From Sipunculus nudus (lineage: Eukaryota > Annelida > Sipuncula > Golfingiida > Sipunculidae): a stretch of DNA of 64,000 nt. The translations under genes were made by a program, and so were the position numbers. The notes under the pieces were generated by a model. It worked only from the letters and a program-made list of their open reading frames with translations. It did not search any database and was not told the DNA's origin. The stretch spans positions 10,843,664-10,907,663 of the forward strand of contig CM049315.1 in assembly GCA_026874595.1 (NCBI GenBank), written 5' to 3'. Below, piece by piece: positions 36,151 through 47,931 of this stretch; position 1 is the first letter of the stretch; the number at the start of each line of letters is the position of its first letter.

Positions 36151-36152
<2 letters not shown>
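35288..36152. other. No gene seen
   Basis: Unique DNA. The stretch at 36000-36130 is GC-richer and includes TGAGTGGTTAGC, resembling a polymerase III A box, but no B box follows. Confidence 0.35.
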
Positions 36153-36193
<41 letters not shown>

Positions 36194-36204
36194 TACACAC
36201 ACAC
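36153..36204. repeat. CT then CA microsatellite
   Basis: (CT)n at 36153-36190 followed by (CA)n to 36204. Confidence 0.9.
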
Positions 36205-36593
36205 AATCATGCAGTATCAATTTGCTGCTCGTTTTAGGAATGTTAGTGTTATTGGCTTATCTGAATAAAACATAATTTTGTCCAGTCTTTCTATATAAAT
36301 GTGCTGCAAATGAAATACAGGTACAAGTCCAAATATGAAAGAACGACTTAAGTATGACCATGACTGTTATATAAACTTAAGGAAAAGCGAACTAAATATT
36401 ATTTTTAATGATTTCCTGTAACATTTAAAACAGGTGTGCTTTCATTGTGACATAAATATTAGTTATTCTGTGCTTCACAAACATTTCTTTATTTTTTCTT
36501 CCTCACACAAACCTTGGGAACATGACCAGTTGATGATTCTAATCACACATTTTTGAGAGATCTTTGACGGTACTATATACTTAATACCAGACC

Positions 36594-37754
36594 ATGGATA
36601 ATGTCCTCTCTGATAATAAGGCATTCATAATTGAATACGAATTGAAATTAACTCTGCTACACTTGTCTCCGAGGAGACAAGTAAGCGTAAGTAAGTGTTG
36701 TTGGTGTATACACGTTATCATGTCAAAGCTGCCCAAGGTGAAAGAACATCAGTGTTGTTGGTGTATACACGTTATCATGTCAAAGCTGCCAAAGGTGGAA
36801 GAACATCAGTGTTGTTGGTGTATACACGTTATCATGTCAAAGCTGCCCAAGGTAGAAGGACATCAGTGTTGTTGGTGTATACACATTATCATGTCAAAGC
36901 TGCCCAAGGTGAAAGAACATCAGTGTTGTTGGTGTATACACGTTATCATGTCAAAGCTGCCCAAGTTGGAAGGACATCAGTGTTGTTGGTGTATAGACGT
37001 TATCATGTCAAAGCTGCCCATGGTGGAAGGACTTCCGTGGTGTTGGTGTATAGACGTTATCATGTCAAAGCTACCCAAGGTAGAAAGACATCCTTGCTGT
37101 AGGTGTACACACGTTATCATGTCAAAGCTGCCCAAGGTAGAAGGACATCAGTGTTGTTGGTGTATAGACGTTATCATGTCAAAGCTGCCCATGGTGGAAG
37201 GACTTCCGTGGTGTTGGTGTATAGACGTTATCATGTCAAAGCTACCCAAGGTAGAAAGACATCCTTGCTGTAGGTGTACACACGTTATCATGTCAAAGCT
37301 GCCCAAGGTAGAAGGACATCAGTGTTGTTGGTGTATAGACGTTATCATGTCAAAGCTGCCCATGGTGGAAGGACTTCCGTGGTGTTGGTGTATAGACGTT
37401 ATCATGTCAAAGCTACCTAAGGTGAAAGGACATCAGTGCTGTTGGTGTATACACGTTATCATGTCAAAGCTGCCCAAGGTAGAAGGACATCAGTGTTGTT
37501 GGTGTATAGACGTTATCATGTCAAAGCTGCCCATGGTGGAAGGACTTCCGTGGTGTTGGTGTATAGACGTTATCATGTCAAAGCTACCTAAGGTGAAAGA
37601 ACATCAGTGTTGTTGGTGTATACACGTTATCATGTCAAAGCTGCCAAAGGTGGAAGAACATCAGTGCTGTTGGTGTATACACGTTATCATGTCAAAGTTG
37701 CCCAAGATGGAAGAAAATCAGTGTTGTTGGTGTATACACGTTATCAAGTCATAG
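36594..37754 (+). CDS. 386-codon repeat ORF, doubtful gene
   Basis: The ATG lies in a perfect ACCATGG context. A 34-residue unique leader (MDNVLSDNKAFIIEYELKL...) leads into 19-residue repeats close to HQCCWCIHVIMSKLPKVEG and ends at a TAG created by one base change in a repeat unit. The repeats are rich in Cys and contain a hydrophobic IHVIM core next to basic KLPK. The frame is open because the 57-bp unit is a multiple of three and has no plus-strand stop. The other two plus frames are also open over long stretches, which argues that the sequence is noncoding. No signal peptide or splice structure was seen. If it is expressed, the product would be a novel repeat protein. Confidence 0.2.
   Translation: MDNVLSDNKAFIIEYELKLTLLHLSPRRQVSVSKCCWCIHVIMSKLPKVKEHQCCWCIHVIMSKLPKVEEHQCCWCIHVIMSKLPKVEGHQCCWCIHIIMSKLPKVKEHQCCWCIHVIMSKLPKLEGHQCCWCIDVIMSKLPMVEGLPWCWCIDVIMSKLPKVERHPCCRCTHVIMSKLPKVEGHQCCWCIDVIMSKLPMVEGLPWCWCIDVIMSKLPKVERHPCCRCTHVIMSKLPKVEGHQCCWCIDVIMSKLPMVEGLPWCWCIDVIMSKLPKVKGHQCCWCIHVIMSKLPKVEGHQCCWCIDVIMSKLPMVEGLPWCWCIDVIMSKLPKVKEHQCCWCIHVIMSKLPKVEEHQCCWCIHVIMSKLPKMEENQCCWCIHVIKS
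36661..36682. repeat. Perfect 10-bp-arm palindrome at array edge
   Basis: ACTTGTCTCC, two bases (GA), then GGAGACAAGT. It sits 14 bp before the first unit of the 57-bp array. Confidence 0.8.
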
Positions 37755-39611
37755 CTGCCCAAGGTGGAAGAACATCAGTGCTGTTGGTGTATACACGTTA
37801 TCATGTCAAAGCTGCCCAAGGTGGAAGGACATCAGTGTTGGTCGTGTATACAAGTTATCATGTCAAAGCTGCCCAAGGTAGAAAGACATCCTTGCTGTAG
37901 GTGTACACATGTCATCATGTCAAAGCTGCCCAAGGTGGAAGGACATCAGTGTTGGTCGTGTATACAAGTTATCATGTCAAAGCTGCCCAAGGTAGAAAGA
38001 CATCCTTGCTGTAGGTGTACACATGTCATCATGTCAAAGCTGCCCAAGGTGGAAGGACATCAGTGTTGGTCGTGTATACAAGTTATCATGTCAAAGCTGC
38101 CCAAGGTAGAAAGACATCCTTGCTGTAGGTGTACACATGTCATCATGTCAAAGCTGCCCAAGGTGAAAGAACATCAGTGTTGGTCGTGTATACAAGTTAT
38201 CATGTCAAAGCTACCCAAGGTAGAAAGACATCCTTGCTGTAGGTGTACACATGTCATCATGTCAAAGCTGCCCAAGGTAGAAGGACATCAGTGTTGGTCA
38301 TGTACACACCTTATCATGTCAAAGCTGCCCAAGTTGGAAGGAAATCAGTGTTGGTCGTGTATACACGTTGTCATGTCAAAGCTGCCCAAGTTGGAAGGAA
38401 ATCAGTGTTGGTCGTGTATACACGTTGTCATGTCAAAGCTGCCCAAGTTGGAAGGAAATCAGTGTTGGTCGTGTATACACGTTATCATGTCAAAGCTGCC
38501 TACGTTGGAAGGACATCAGTGTTGGTCGTGTAAACAAGGTATCATGTCTAAACTGCAATAGGTTGAAGGATATCAGTGTTGTTGGTGTACACACGTTATC
38601 ATATCAAAGCTGCAAAAGGTGGAAGGACATTAGTGCTGTTGGTTTATACACGTTATCATGTCATAGCTGCCCAAGGTGGAAGAACATCAGTGCTGTTGGT
38701 GTATACACGTTATCATGTCAAAGCTGCCCAAGATGGAAGGACATCAGTGTTGGTCGTGTATACAAGTTATCATGTCAAAGCTACCCAAGGTAGAAAGACA
38801 TCCTTGCTGAAGGTGTACACATGTCATCATGTCAAAGCTGCCCAAGGTAGAAGGACATCAGTGTTGGTCATGTACACACCTTATCATGTCAAAGCTGCCC
38901 AAGTTGGAAGGAAATCAGTGTTGGTCGTGTATACACGTTGTCATGTCAAAGCTGCCCAAGTTGGAAGGAAATCAGTGTTGGTCGTGTATACACGTTATCA
39001 TGTCAAAGCTGCCTACGTTGGAAGGACATCAGTGTTGGTCGTGTAAACAAGGTATCATGTCTAAACTGCAATAGGTTGAAGGATATCAGTGTTGTTGGTG
39101 TACATACGTTATCATATCAAAGCTGCAAAAGGTGGAAGGACACCAGTGCTGTTGGTGTATACACGTTATCATGTCAAAGCTGCCCAAGGTGGAAGGACAT
39201 CAGTGCTGTTGGTTTATACACGTTATCATGTCATAGCTGCCCAAGTTTGAAGGACATCATTGTTGGTCGTGTATACACGTTATCATGTCAAAGCTGCAAA
39301 TGATGGAAGGATATAAGTGTGTTTGTTTACACAAGTTATCATGTCAAAGGTGCAAAAGGTGGAAGGACACCAGTGCTGTTGGTGTATACACGTTATCATG
39401 TCAAAGCTGCCCAAGGTGGAAGGACATCAGTTCGGTTGGTGTATACACGTTTTCATGTCAAAGCTACCTAAGGTGAAAGGACATCAGGGTTGTTGGTGTA
39501 TACACGTTATCATGTCAAGGCTGTCCAAGTTGAAAGGACACCAGTGTTGTTTGTGTATACACGTTATCATGTCAAGGCTGCCCAAGGGGTGAAAGGACAT
39601 CAGTGTTGTTG
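36696..39611 (+). repeat. 57-bp minisatellite, ~51 copies
   Basis: The unit runs from 'tgttgttggtgtatacac' through 'gttatcatgtcaaagctgc' to 'ccaaggtggaaggacatcag'. Units differ by a few bases, with almost no indels, so the array stays in register for 2.9 kb. Variant units form higher-order patterns: a 171-bp trimer repeated near 36970-37400, a 114-bp dimer repeated near 37820-38280, and a block from 38221 duplicated at 38791 (570 bp = 10 units), in which the later copy lacks one unit. The consensus has no stop in any plus frame and stops in all minus frames. Confidence 0.97.
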
Positions 39612-41170
39612 ATAGTTATAATTTGGCCGAGTTTTTCAGGTCACTAAGATGCACAATATTGTAAACCCACTTGAAGAAAGAAGAATTGTAGAAACTAAAT
39701 ATGTAACATTCAGGGTTATTTGACAAAACGTCACGAGTTCTCCCTTTAGTTATTTTACGTCATTTCCTGCCAGTTAGATCAACCCTGTGTTCCCCGGTGC
39801 TCATGTCCTCAAGAGTTGTATGTTTTGTTTGCTATGACAAAACAGTAGCATACATCGGTGTGACTTAGAAAAATAATAAGGTTTGCTTAAGTGTGTAAGG
39901 TGAAGCGAGCACTCTTAACTGAGCCCCAAAATACATGTGCCGGTTATTTGCAGATGAGCAAACCAACAATTCATTCATTGGGACAATAGCATGACAATAA
40001 ATGTTCTGTGCAGTTAACATTGATTTCCTAATCAACTCAACGTTTAACTATTTCAGGAATTTCATTCCTTGAATTCTTATCACAAAAAATATCCGGTGCA
40101 TCTGGAGAAACAACTTCTCTACCCGTAATCCCTAAACTGCAGGGTCATACCCTTTTGAGTGTCATTCCGCGAAAACCTGCTGATCATACAAGTAAGCTCC
40201 CCTGTCAGAACAGATGCATGGCCGGGTTAATTCTCATCACCTACAAAAACATGTAATATGATAATTTCACTTCAATGTTTATTGGAAAACATGTGGGCTA
40301 ATAACTGGTTAATTGACATTTACATTTAATTGAATCGTCTGGCGAAGATTACCCCTATACAGCTATAGGCAATTACAAGATAATGACATATTGTGGGTGA
40401 TAATGATTGCAGTACAGGCACTTAAGTCTTAACAAGATAACAGCATGCAGCTAGTTGGCGATAATAAAAAACACTACAGGTTCCTTACTTACTTTGTATT
40501 TGAACAAATCGAATCCATGAAAGTCCTTTCTTTCTTTGAGAAACGTCAGAACATGCTACGTACACGGAGAAAATAGATCACAGTGATCTACTTAAGGGGA
40601 ATCCACACATGAAGTCTGAATTTCTAGGGTCTTACCGTTACAATTTGTGGCTTGTTAACCTATGGACTGATGGCTTCTGACGGTCTGTGCCATAACTTGG
40701 ACAATAAAGATCACAGTGACCTTTCCAACAGATAACCTATCCGGACCTATTAACATGTAGAGTTAGATTAGTGCCCAGTTAACGGACAGGTTTTTCTGTG
40801 GTTTTGGCGCCATCACCAAGAGAATATAGGGCACACTATAACCTCATTTCAGAACCTTCCTAAATATAATACTGTTGAGTTTGGAGTTTCCAATTTAGTG
40901 CAACAGTTATGATTTGTTCCCTGTTAACGTTAGACCGAACGGACAAAGGGTGACCGTTATAGCTCAGATCATTTTTCAGTAGGTGAATGTTAAAACCATC
41001 GTGTTCATACTTTATAAGTCTGATGTAAAATTGCATGCTGTATCTTGCCAATTCGCCTTTAGTCACGTATTGCTATATGTTCACTAACATGACGAGGTGA
41101 CTTTATTGATTTTAGAATTAAAAAAGGTGCTCTCATTTAATATCGAATTAGAGTACACTTCTTATAATGT
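39612..41170. other. No gene seen
   Basis: Unique DNA. TAGATCACAGTGATCTA near 40574 is a 7-bp-arm palindrome, and 'agatcacagtgacc' recurs near 40709. No supported ORF. Confidence 0.35.
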
Positions 41171-41171
41171 A

Positions 41172-41445
41172 TAAAACATAAAAGTTCGGTCTCTCAGGCA
41201 CTTTCCTTTCGAAATCATTGCGGGCGGGCGATATTTCTTTCTTTTTATCAAAGGTTTTCAATTAAAGTTTTCGATCAATTTTCTTACATATTTGATCACA
41301 ATATTATGGAAATTTTATATTTTTATTTTCAGGAAAGAATTGATTAAATGTCCGTGTGGTTGTAGCTCAAATCGGTAAATTTCTGCTAAAGTCAAAATAA
41401 TCTTTTACGCCGTGCTTTGAAAACCAACCTTCTTGTTTCTTACTG
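41172..41445. mobile_element. Degraded GGCC-type MITE, copy 3
   Basis: The left end (AAAAGTTCGGTCTCTCAGGC) and right end (GTGCTTTGAAAACCAACCTT) are mutated versions of the TIRs of copies 1 and 2. Internal words are shared: 'attgcgggcgggcg' and 'gtagctcaaatcggtaaatt'. The outer GGCC and target duplications are no longer clear. Confidence 0.6.
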
Positions 41446-42850
41446 TATTTTACTTTCTATATAGCCCGTCATATCTGTGGTACTTTGTTCATTAAACAAA
41501 AGTGCTGGTGCAGGCTACCTTGCAGAATGCTGTAATAATAATAATGTTTGATAACAATTGGTTTTCCATCTCACCATCCTTGTCATTTATACAGGTGTGA
41601 TACCACAGCAAGTAGTTTTTAGTCAATGTTATTTTAAGATCTCTGGCATTGTATAACCCGACAGATGGACTGACGCAATAAACTTCATATATATCCGAGG
41701 TGTGTTTCTTTTTACCGTTGTTTGGATGATATATATAAATGTAAAAAAATAAAAAGCCATCTGAAAATATCATCATAATATTATTGTGATGTCGACTTGT
41801 ATAGCTAAGCAAAATGTGTAAATGACCTTTCCTGAAGCCAGATCATATACGAAAGCTACCGTAAGGTGTGTTCATTTTCAATTTCAAATTTACCTGCGGT
41901 ACCTAAAGCTAAGACTTCAGTGCTTGGCACGCGGCAGGAAAGACCCAGCGACCATATTTTAGACGTGATTATTTCTTGAATAATGCAATGATATCAGAAA
42001 ATCTTATACGGCAGTTGAAACTAGATACAGCTGTATACATAATGAATACAGACGGCGAGGGTACGGAATTCTCACAACCATGCAGCAAGCTGGCCTGAGT
42101 CACGTGACATACAAGGTGGTGGTCCGTGCCAGCCTCCCCAGGTACCAGCCACCGCTACGCATGCGCAGTACGTGCTGCTGCTGACAGTACTGACATAACC
42201 AGGTCGTGATGACCATGTGTCCAGACTAGAAAAAAACAACAAACAACAGTCCGTACACAGAGGGCGTACCTAATAACCAGATAAAACCTGCTTTGTAAGC
42301 TAGCAAGCACCCAGTTCATAAGGTTAAAATTATTTCCATTTGAGAAAACATACATTGAAAAAATAAAATGATCTTAACACTAAAATTTATCAACGAAACT
42401 GCATAAAATCTGGGAATAAATCTGACGTTTAAACTTCTGACAGACAAACGAATGCTTATTATCTGAGGACATATTGCGTGCAGCAACTCACGTGCTGACT
42501 TTCAGTTCAGGTTATACTCTTAACCAGCCAACACTTTTATTTAGTGACAGTTCCTCTGATTCCGATAATATTCTGTCGCATTTTATCTCTATACAATTAT
42601 TTTCTTAAAACCACCCTGTTTCGATTTCGTTATGTTATGATAACTATTGTGGTACATCCCCAAATCTACATCCAACTTGTGACTTCCAGGCTTTCCATGA
42701 TATACGATATGCTAATAGTTTTTGATAAATAGCGCTATGATAACCCCTTCACGGATTAATGTCAAATTTGTTCCCGACACTAAGAGACCAAAAATAAGAA
42801 ATTTCGAGGCCACAGGCCGGTTCACTGACAAAGGACGAGTGCCGTCAATT
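41446..42850. other. No gene seen; NRF1-like site
   Basis: Mostly unique. A GC-richer patch at 42060-42180 includes ACGCATGCGCA near 42155, a good match to the NRF1 consensus, which often marks promoters. No adjoining ORF supports a gene. Confidence 0.3.
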
Positions 42851-42852
42851 TT

Positions 42853-42854
42853 AA

Positions 42855-42917
<63 letters not shown>

Positions 42918-43076
42918 ACATATATATACATACATAAATATATATATATAATATACCAATATTACCGTAATCCCCGTTTTTCAATAGCGAATATATATAC
43001 ATATATGTATATATATATATTTACAAATAAATATATATTTATACATGTATATGTGTGTGTGTGTGTGTGTGTGTGA
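42853..43076. repeat. AT, ATAC and GT microsatellite cluster
   Basis: (AT)n runs with ATAC and TTTAT interruptions at 42853-42950 and 42990-43050, ending in (GT)n at 43052-43076. Confidence 0.9.
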
Positions 43077-46000
43077 GTATATAATGTCTGCTATACGTCA
43101 TCTTTTCTTCATTTATCCTCTGAATATACTTTGGCGTACTGCGAGAGATAAATACATTGACTTTGATCATTCTGCGAAACAACTTTTGAGTAATATTTCT
43201 CTAAGCGTCTCCTATCTATAATAATTGAAACACCAAAACAACATTTTGGTAAAAGTTAATTGCGCATTTTTCCAGTTGTTCCTTTAGATCAGTAGGGTTA
43301 AGGTTCTGTAGCAATACAGGGACAGCTATGGGGCCGCTGGTCTGAAGTGTATGATGTGAGTTGCGGCATATATTGGAACAAATTGATTCTGACCAGTACC
43401 ATTCATGAGACGTTATGAACATAAATATTATATATATAAACAGGCTACTATCTCGTATAACACTCGAGAATCAGTTGTATTCATGCAGTTATACATGGAG
43501 CGCGGGCGCTGCACTATATGTCACGGACTTTGAACCACAATCACAGTATATGTCCTACACTTGCACCATGCATGATCTCTTACATTATGTATATCATATA
43601 CATATTGTATGAATTTTGCTGTAACAAATAATCCATGAGGTTTTAGATAAGGCAGTTGGACACATAAAATAAGCTAAACATTTGTGTTTATGTCGCACAC
43701 TGAATTTGCACTCTGTCGAATTTACATATTTGTATATATTAGATAAATATTTATACAATTGACCTGGAATTTACTGAAACACCCCTTAAATATTGCTTGT
43801 GTCTGGAAGATATTCAACGTGATTGCCTTAATCGATTTCATTTAAACTTATGAACTTTATACGACGTAGGAATCTGTAATTCATCTTTCCGTCCATGGTG
43901 CTATCGCTTTTCTTCTATGCAGTTTTGACTTTTGTTATTTATAATGTTTTTTTTATATTTTTACTCGGATTAATCAGGCATAACACCAATTTATAAACGT
44001 ACACTTTTAATCCAGCTGCTAAACTCATTGACCCAGATATTAAATATATACATTTTATATATAGCACTCAGCGGTATATTGTCAGCTCTTAAAAATACCC
44101 TGATTCTCGGGTAGACCAGTAGTAATTGTTTACAAAAGACCGCGAGGGGAACCTACAGCCTGGAGCCTGGCGCCGTCAGCGCGTGGGGTGGTACCGAGTG
44201 TTGGCTTAAAGCAAGATAATATTGTTGGTCGGGATCCTGCTAGATCTTCATAAATATTGTTTAATGCAAAGGTTACTGGAACAGTAGTCTATAACAGACT
44301 GAGTCACAAGACAAGCGACGGCAGGTTAATTAAACATGGGTTTATTTCTGGATGAGAAATCGGTCCAAAAGTTTAGAATAGGGGTCTGTTAATGAATCGG
44401 TATGTTCAAGCTTTGTCTTAAGGTAATCCAGTTAATCACACAGATGCTTTTAATTGTAATTATGATATTTATTGAATACAATGAATAAAACAACCTGGTG
44501 TCATCCATTTCATGAAAATAAAAGGCCTGCTTGCACGATTAAATTACACTATATAACATCCACTTCCGTATTATTAAGGAGATTTGATAATATTATTAAA
44601 TCTTCTTGGTATTACCATGAAATTATACACAGAAAAGTTAATTATGAGTTTAAGATAAAAATGAGGAATTCATAAGGGGATTATCCAAACTGATTCAAGG
44701 TGAATATAATTCACTCCTGTAAGCGTAATATTTGCTGAGCAAGGGTTCATGGTTTTTCGTGTCAGGTGTGGATCATTTTTATAATGCAATTTAATTTACT
44801 GATGAAAAAATTTAGCTTGTATTTCATCAAGTCAATGGGTAATGTACAGTGGAAACTGAACAGCCGTCTACTTAAAACCAGTTCATGGGAGGTTCATGTT
44901 GATCACGTGACATGCCAGCACGAGACTAAAGGTCTAAACCTGGGTCGTCGACTGATCCTGTACGGGAGAACTCGGAGAACCTCATCTTTGCTATTTGTTC
45001 TCTATCTGCATGTATAAGACGGGGAGCCAATTAAGAGCTCGAATATCACGTGATGCTGGCCGGGCTACTGACGTCCGGCGCCATGTAGTACTGAATGAGA
45101 AACAAACACGTGGTATGAACATGGCCCAAACATATCGAGGCATTATTAACTGCAATACAGCGTAAAATTGCTGCATTCCTTGTAGCGTTGGTCATATTCA
45201 ATAACACACGTTCTCCTGCGGACCACATGACCTGACCTGCCCAGCAAGCTAATTATAACCCAGTCAGACAAAAACTCCCCGTCTGTATAGTCTACAGTGG
45301 CAGTTCTCCCCATCTGAAAATGGGGGACTCAGAGTGAGGTCCAGAGTCGTTTGGCGAAATTTCACACTTTCCTAAGTGCTTATTTTTGGCACTAACCGTG
45401 TCGGAAAAATACTCCATTACAAATCAACACGGATGTAAATGTCACTAAATGCCTACAACCCAGTCTAACAAAGGTTCTGATATTGGCAACTTTGGGTTAG
45501 AAAAAGTTGACGTTCAGCGTAGAAAATGAGATTTACGCATGGGTTTTCATTTGTGATATACCTCAATGACAAAATGATGTTAAGATTACTAGATATGGTA
45601 ATAGTGCTGTCCCACCTGAACTATAATCATCGGCGGTCGCGATTTGTCGTAGAATTCAGGTGGTCGAGGGCAGTGTCTGCTCACTGTTAACGGATGAAAC
45701 AGTTGCGTTTATATTAATGATAAGGCTACCGCATGAACAGCAGTTGCGGTACGGAGAGGATCGCTTGGACCGGTCCACACTTATGAAGTACCGGAACGTC
45801 CATAGCTGGACCGGACCTGTACCGGGCAGCTTTCATGCTGGCCAAGACAACAGCAGGGTCCGGTCCGCACCTCTAACCATGCATCAGTGACTGATACTAC
45901 TTTCTGTGCCCTTTCTTGTGATGTGTCTTGCGACCAACCTGAGACAATATACGACTATCATGCAGCAGGTCATATAAAAATGGTTCTGCGACAGTCTAAC

Positions 46001-46452
46001 GTATACATTACAGGACCATCTATGTGACCGACCCGTCAACACAACGGTCACAGAGATATACTGCAAGCATAGGATCAGGCCATGCATGGTAGTTCTGGTG
46101 GTCCAATTTAGGCAACTTATATATCATTTTCTATGATTATCTACTAAACCAGGGCGAATTATCACATTCATACGAATCTCCGTGACCACCATGTGATCTC
46201 CAGTCGCTTGTATAATAATTTTTTTACAAGTATCCGTAAATTTCCACAATTGCAGGCCCGTCTTTCACAGCCTCATCTGGATTATACAATCCAAGCAGTC
46301 ATTAGAGTTTTATTCTGTCTAGATGTGTCTACTGTCCATGACCGGTGCCTATTTACTTTTGTACGGTGGATCCGGCAAAATTATATATATATTTTTTGTG
46401 TGGAGAAGATCTTGAGTAGAGCTTTCAATCCTTCAGTTACAAGTGAAGTGCC
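43077..46452. other. No gene supported
   Basis: Unique DNA, less AT-rich at 44090-44210 and 45600-45900. A small hairpin, CCCCAT...ATGGGG, lies near 45310. The short ORFs show no domain. Confidence 0.35.
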
Positions 46453-46460
46453 CTAAACAT

Positions 46461-47923
46461 TAGGGCTGTATCAATATATCGATATATCGATACGAATCGA
46501 TACACGACGTCGATACGATAATCGAAATGCGTTGCTTGCTGTATTGGTCGTATCGACTGATTGCTAATGCATAGGGATATAACTCTAACTTTTAATATAA
46601 CCATGACGATTTATAAATTTAAATGCACTGTATATTTGTTGCTTTGGCTTTTAAAACTTGTTAACAAATGTATATACGCATGCACATCAGTACTTTTATG
46701 ACACGCAGGCACATGTGAGTGATAATAGGAGAATGATTCTGTCAATTCGATATAATACAAATATTTTATTTTATGTCGGTTTTTACAAACAAAGACAACA
46801 TTAACCAAAGGCTATTATGACGGACCACACTCTTATCATACATTAATTAAAATTAAATCATTTAAAATATTATAAATAATAATAAAAATACATTAATTTA
46901 AATGAAAATAAGTATCACAATAAAATAAGTATCAATTTTAAGGATCAAAGTTAAGCATGAAGTTGTATAATGCGAATAACATTTGATTTATAGTCCTTAT
47001 AAATTACAGTGACCAATTCATTTTGAAAAAAAATCACAATAAGGCATGAAGTGACAAAACAAATTGGAAATAGCATACGGCCCAAAGAAGGAATGTCAAT
47101 TTTTACCAAGTGATATTAAGTATTACACAGTTTACAACCGCAGGATGCCCATTTACAGTACGATAACTTTATTTTGAATGCTCTAAGGGACTGCATTTTT
47201 ATAGTCTATCAGAAGAGAATTCCATAGCATAGTACCAAAATGTTTTAGCGAGTGGGTTCCATACGTAACACTATTTGTTACCAGCACTGCCGGTCCATAG
47301 CTAGCTAGTCTGGTGACACAACCAGAAATAGGTGGAGTGAACTACTGTTTAAGATACACTGGACTTAGATTATGAATTACTTTGAAAATCTTTACGCAAC
47401 AAGTCATAGGTTACTCGGAACTCCCGCGTTGGACACCAGATGTCAAATAAATGGTTAAAGCCTGGGGACAAGTCCTGTAAAAACAGGAGAGTGACTAATG
47501 GGATTCATATTCACAGAAATATACAAAACTGTGTAATTACATGACATAAAAACACAGCCTATGATCTTCCCCACCCAACGCAATAAATAAGTGTTTGTGC
47601 ACCGGGGGGGGGGGGGGGGGGGGGGAGGGGGCTAAAGGCACAAAGAAGATCCAGAATTTGGTAGTCTTGAGATAGATTTTGATAATTAAAATCAACTGGT
47701 CTGATGATCTATTTAATATCAAGCTTAAGCTGCTTAAGTGCATAGCATAGTAAATATGTTTTATGTTAAAATACAAATATATATATATATATATAAACAA
47801 GAAACAGAGCTTTTATTTAGAAATGGAAAGAAAAATAAACGTATCGTCAATACGTATCGGTATCGAATTAACTGTATCGCAATACGTATTGTATCGGAAG
47901 AGGCGGACCGATACCCAGCCCTA
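46461..47923. mobile_element. Nonautonomous hAT element with intact TSD
   Basis: It begins TAGGGCTGTATC and ends CCAGCCCTA, with perfect 8-bp duplications CTAAACAT at 46453-46460 and 47924-47931, the hallmark of hAT. The subterminal regions at both ends are full of 'tatcga'/'tcgata' words, and GTATCG repeats fill the last 100 bp. The 1463-bp interior has no hAT transposase. It holds a minus-strand piece of a LINE reverse transcriptase, a G22 run (47604-47625) and an AT run. The perfect duplication suggests a fairly recent insertion. Confidence 0.9.
47105..47460 (-). pseudogene. LINE RT C-terminal fragment inside hAT element
   Basis: On the minus strand: KIFKVIHNLSPVYLKQ, a stop, FTPPISGCVTRLASYGPAVL, then VTYGTHSLKHFGTMLWNSLL. 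After a shift comes LRAFKIKLSYCKWASCGCKL followed by C. This is the usual tail of jockey/CR1-type RTs ('kI.hnLsP.Yl', 'yG..sf...g..lWNsLP', 'lk.FK..l'). It has one stop and one frameshift. It was either present at the ancestral target or captured by the hAT element. Confidence 0.65.
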
Positions 47924-47931
47924 CTAAACAT

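Noticed and set aside
37607-39592. Many further ORFs of 60-265 codons in all plus frames.
   Set aside because: All are shadows of the 57-bp tandem repeat; only the one with a unique leader and good start context is listed, with low confidence.
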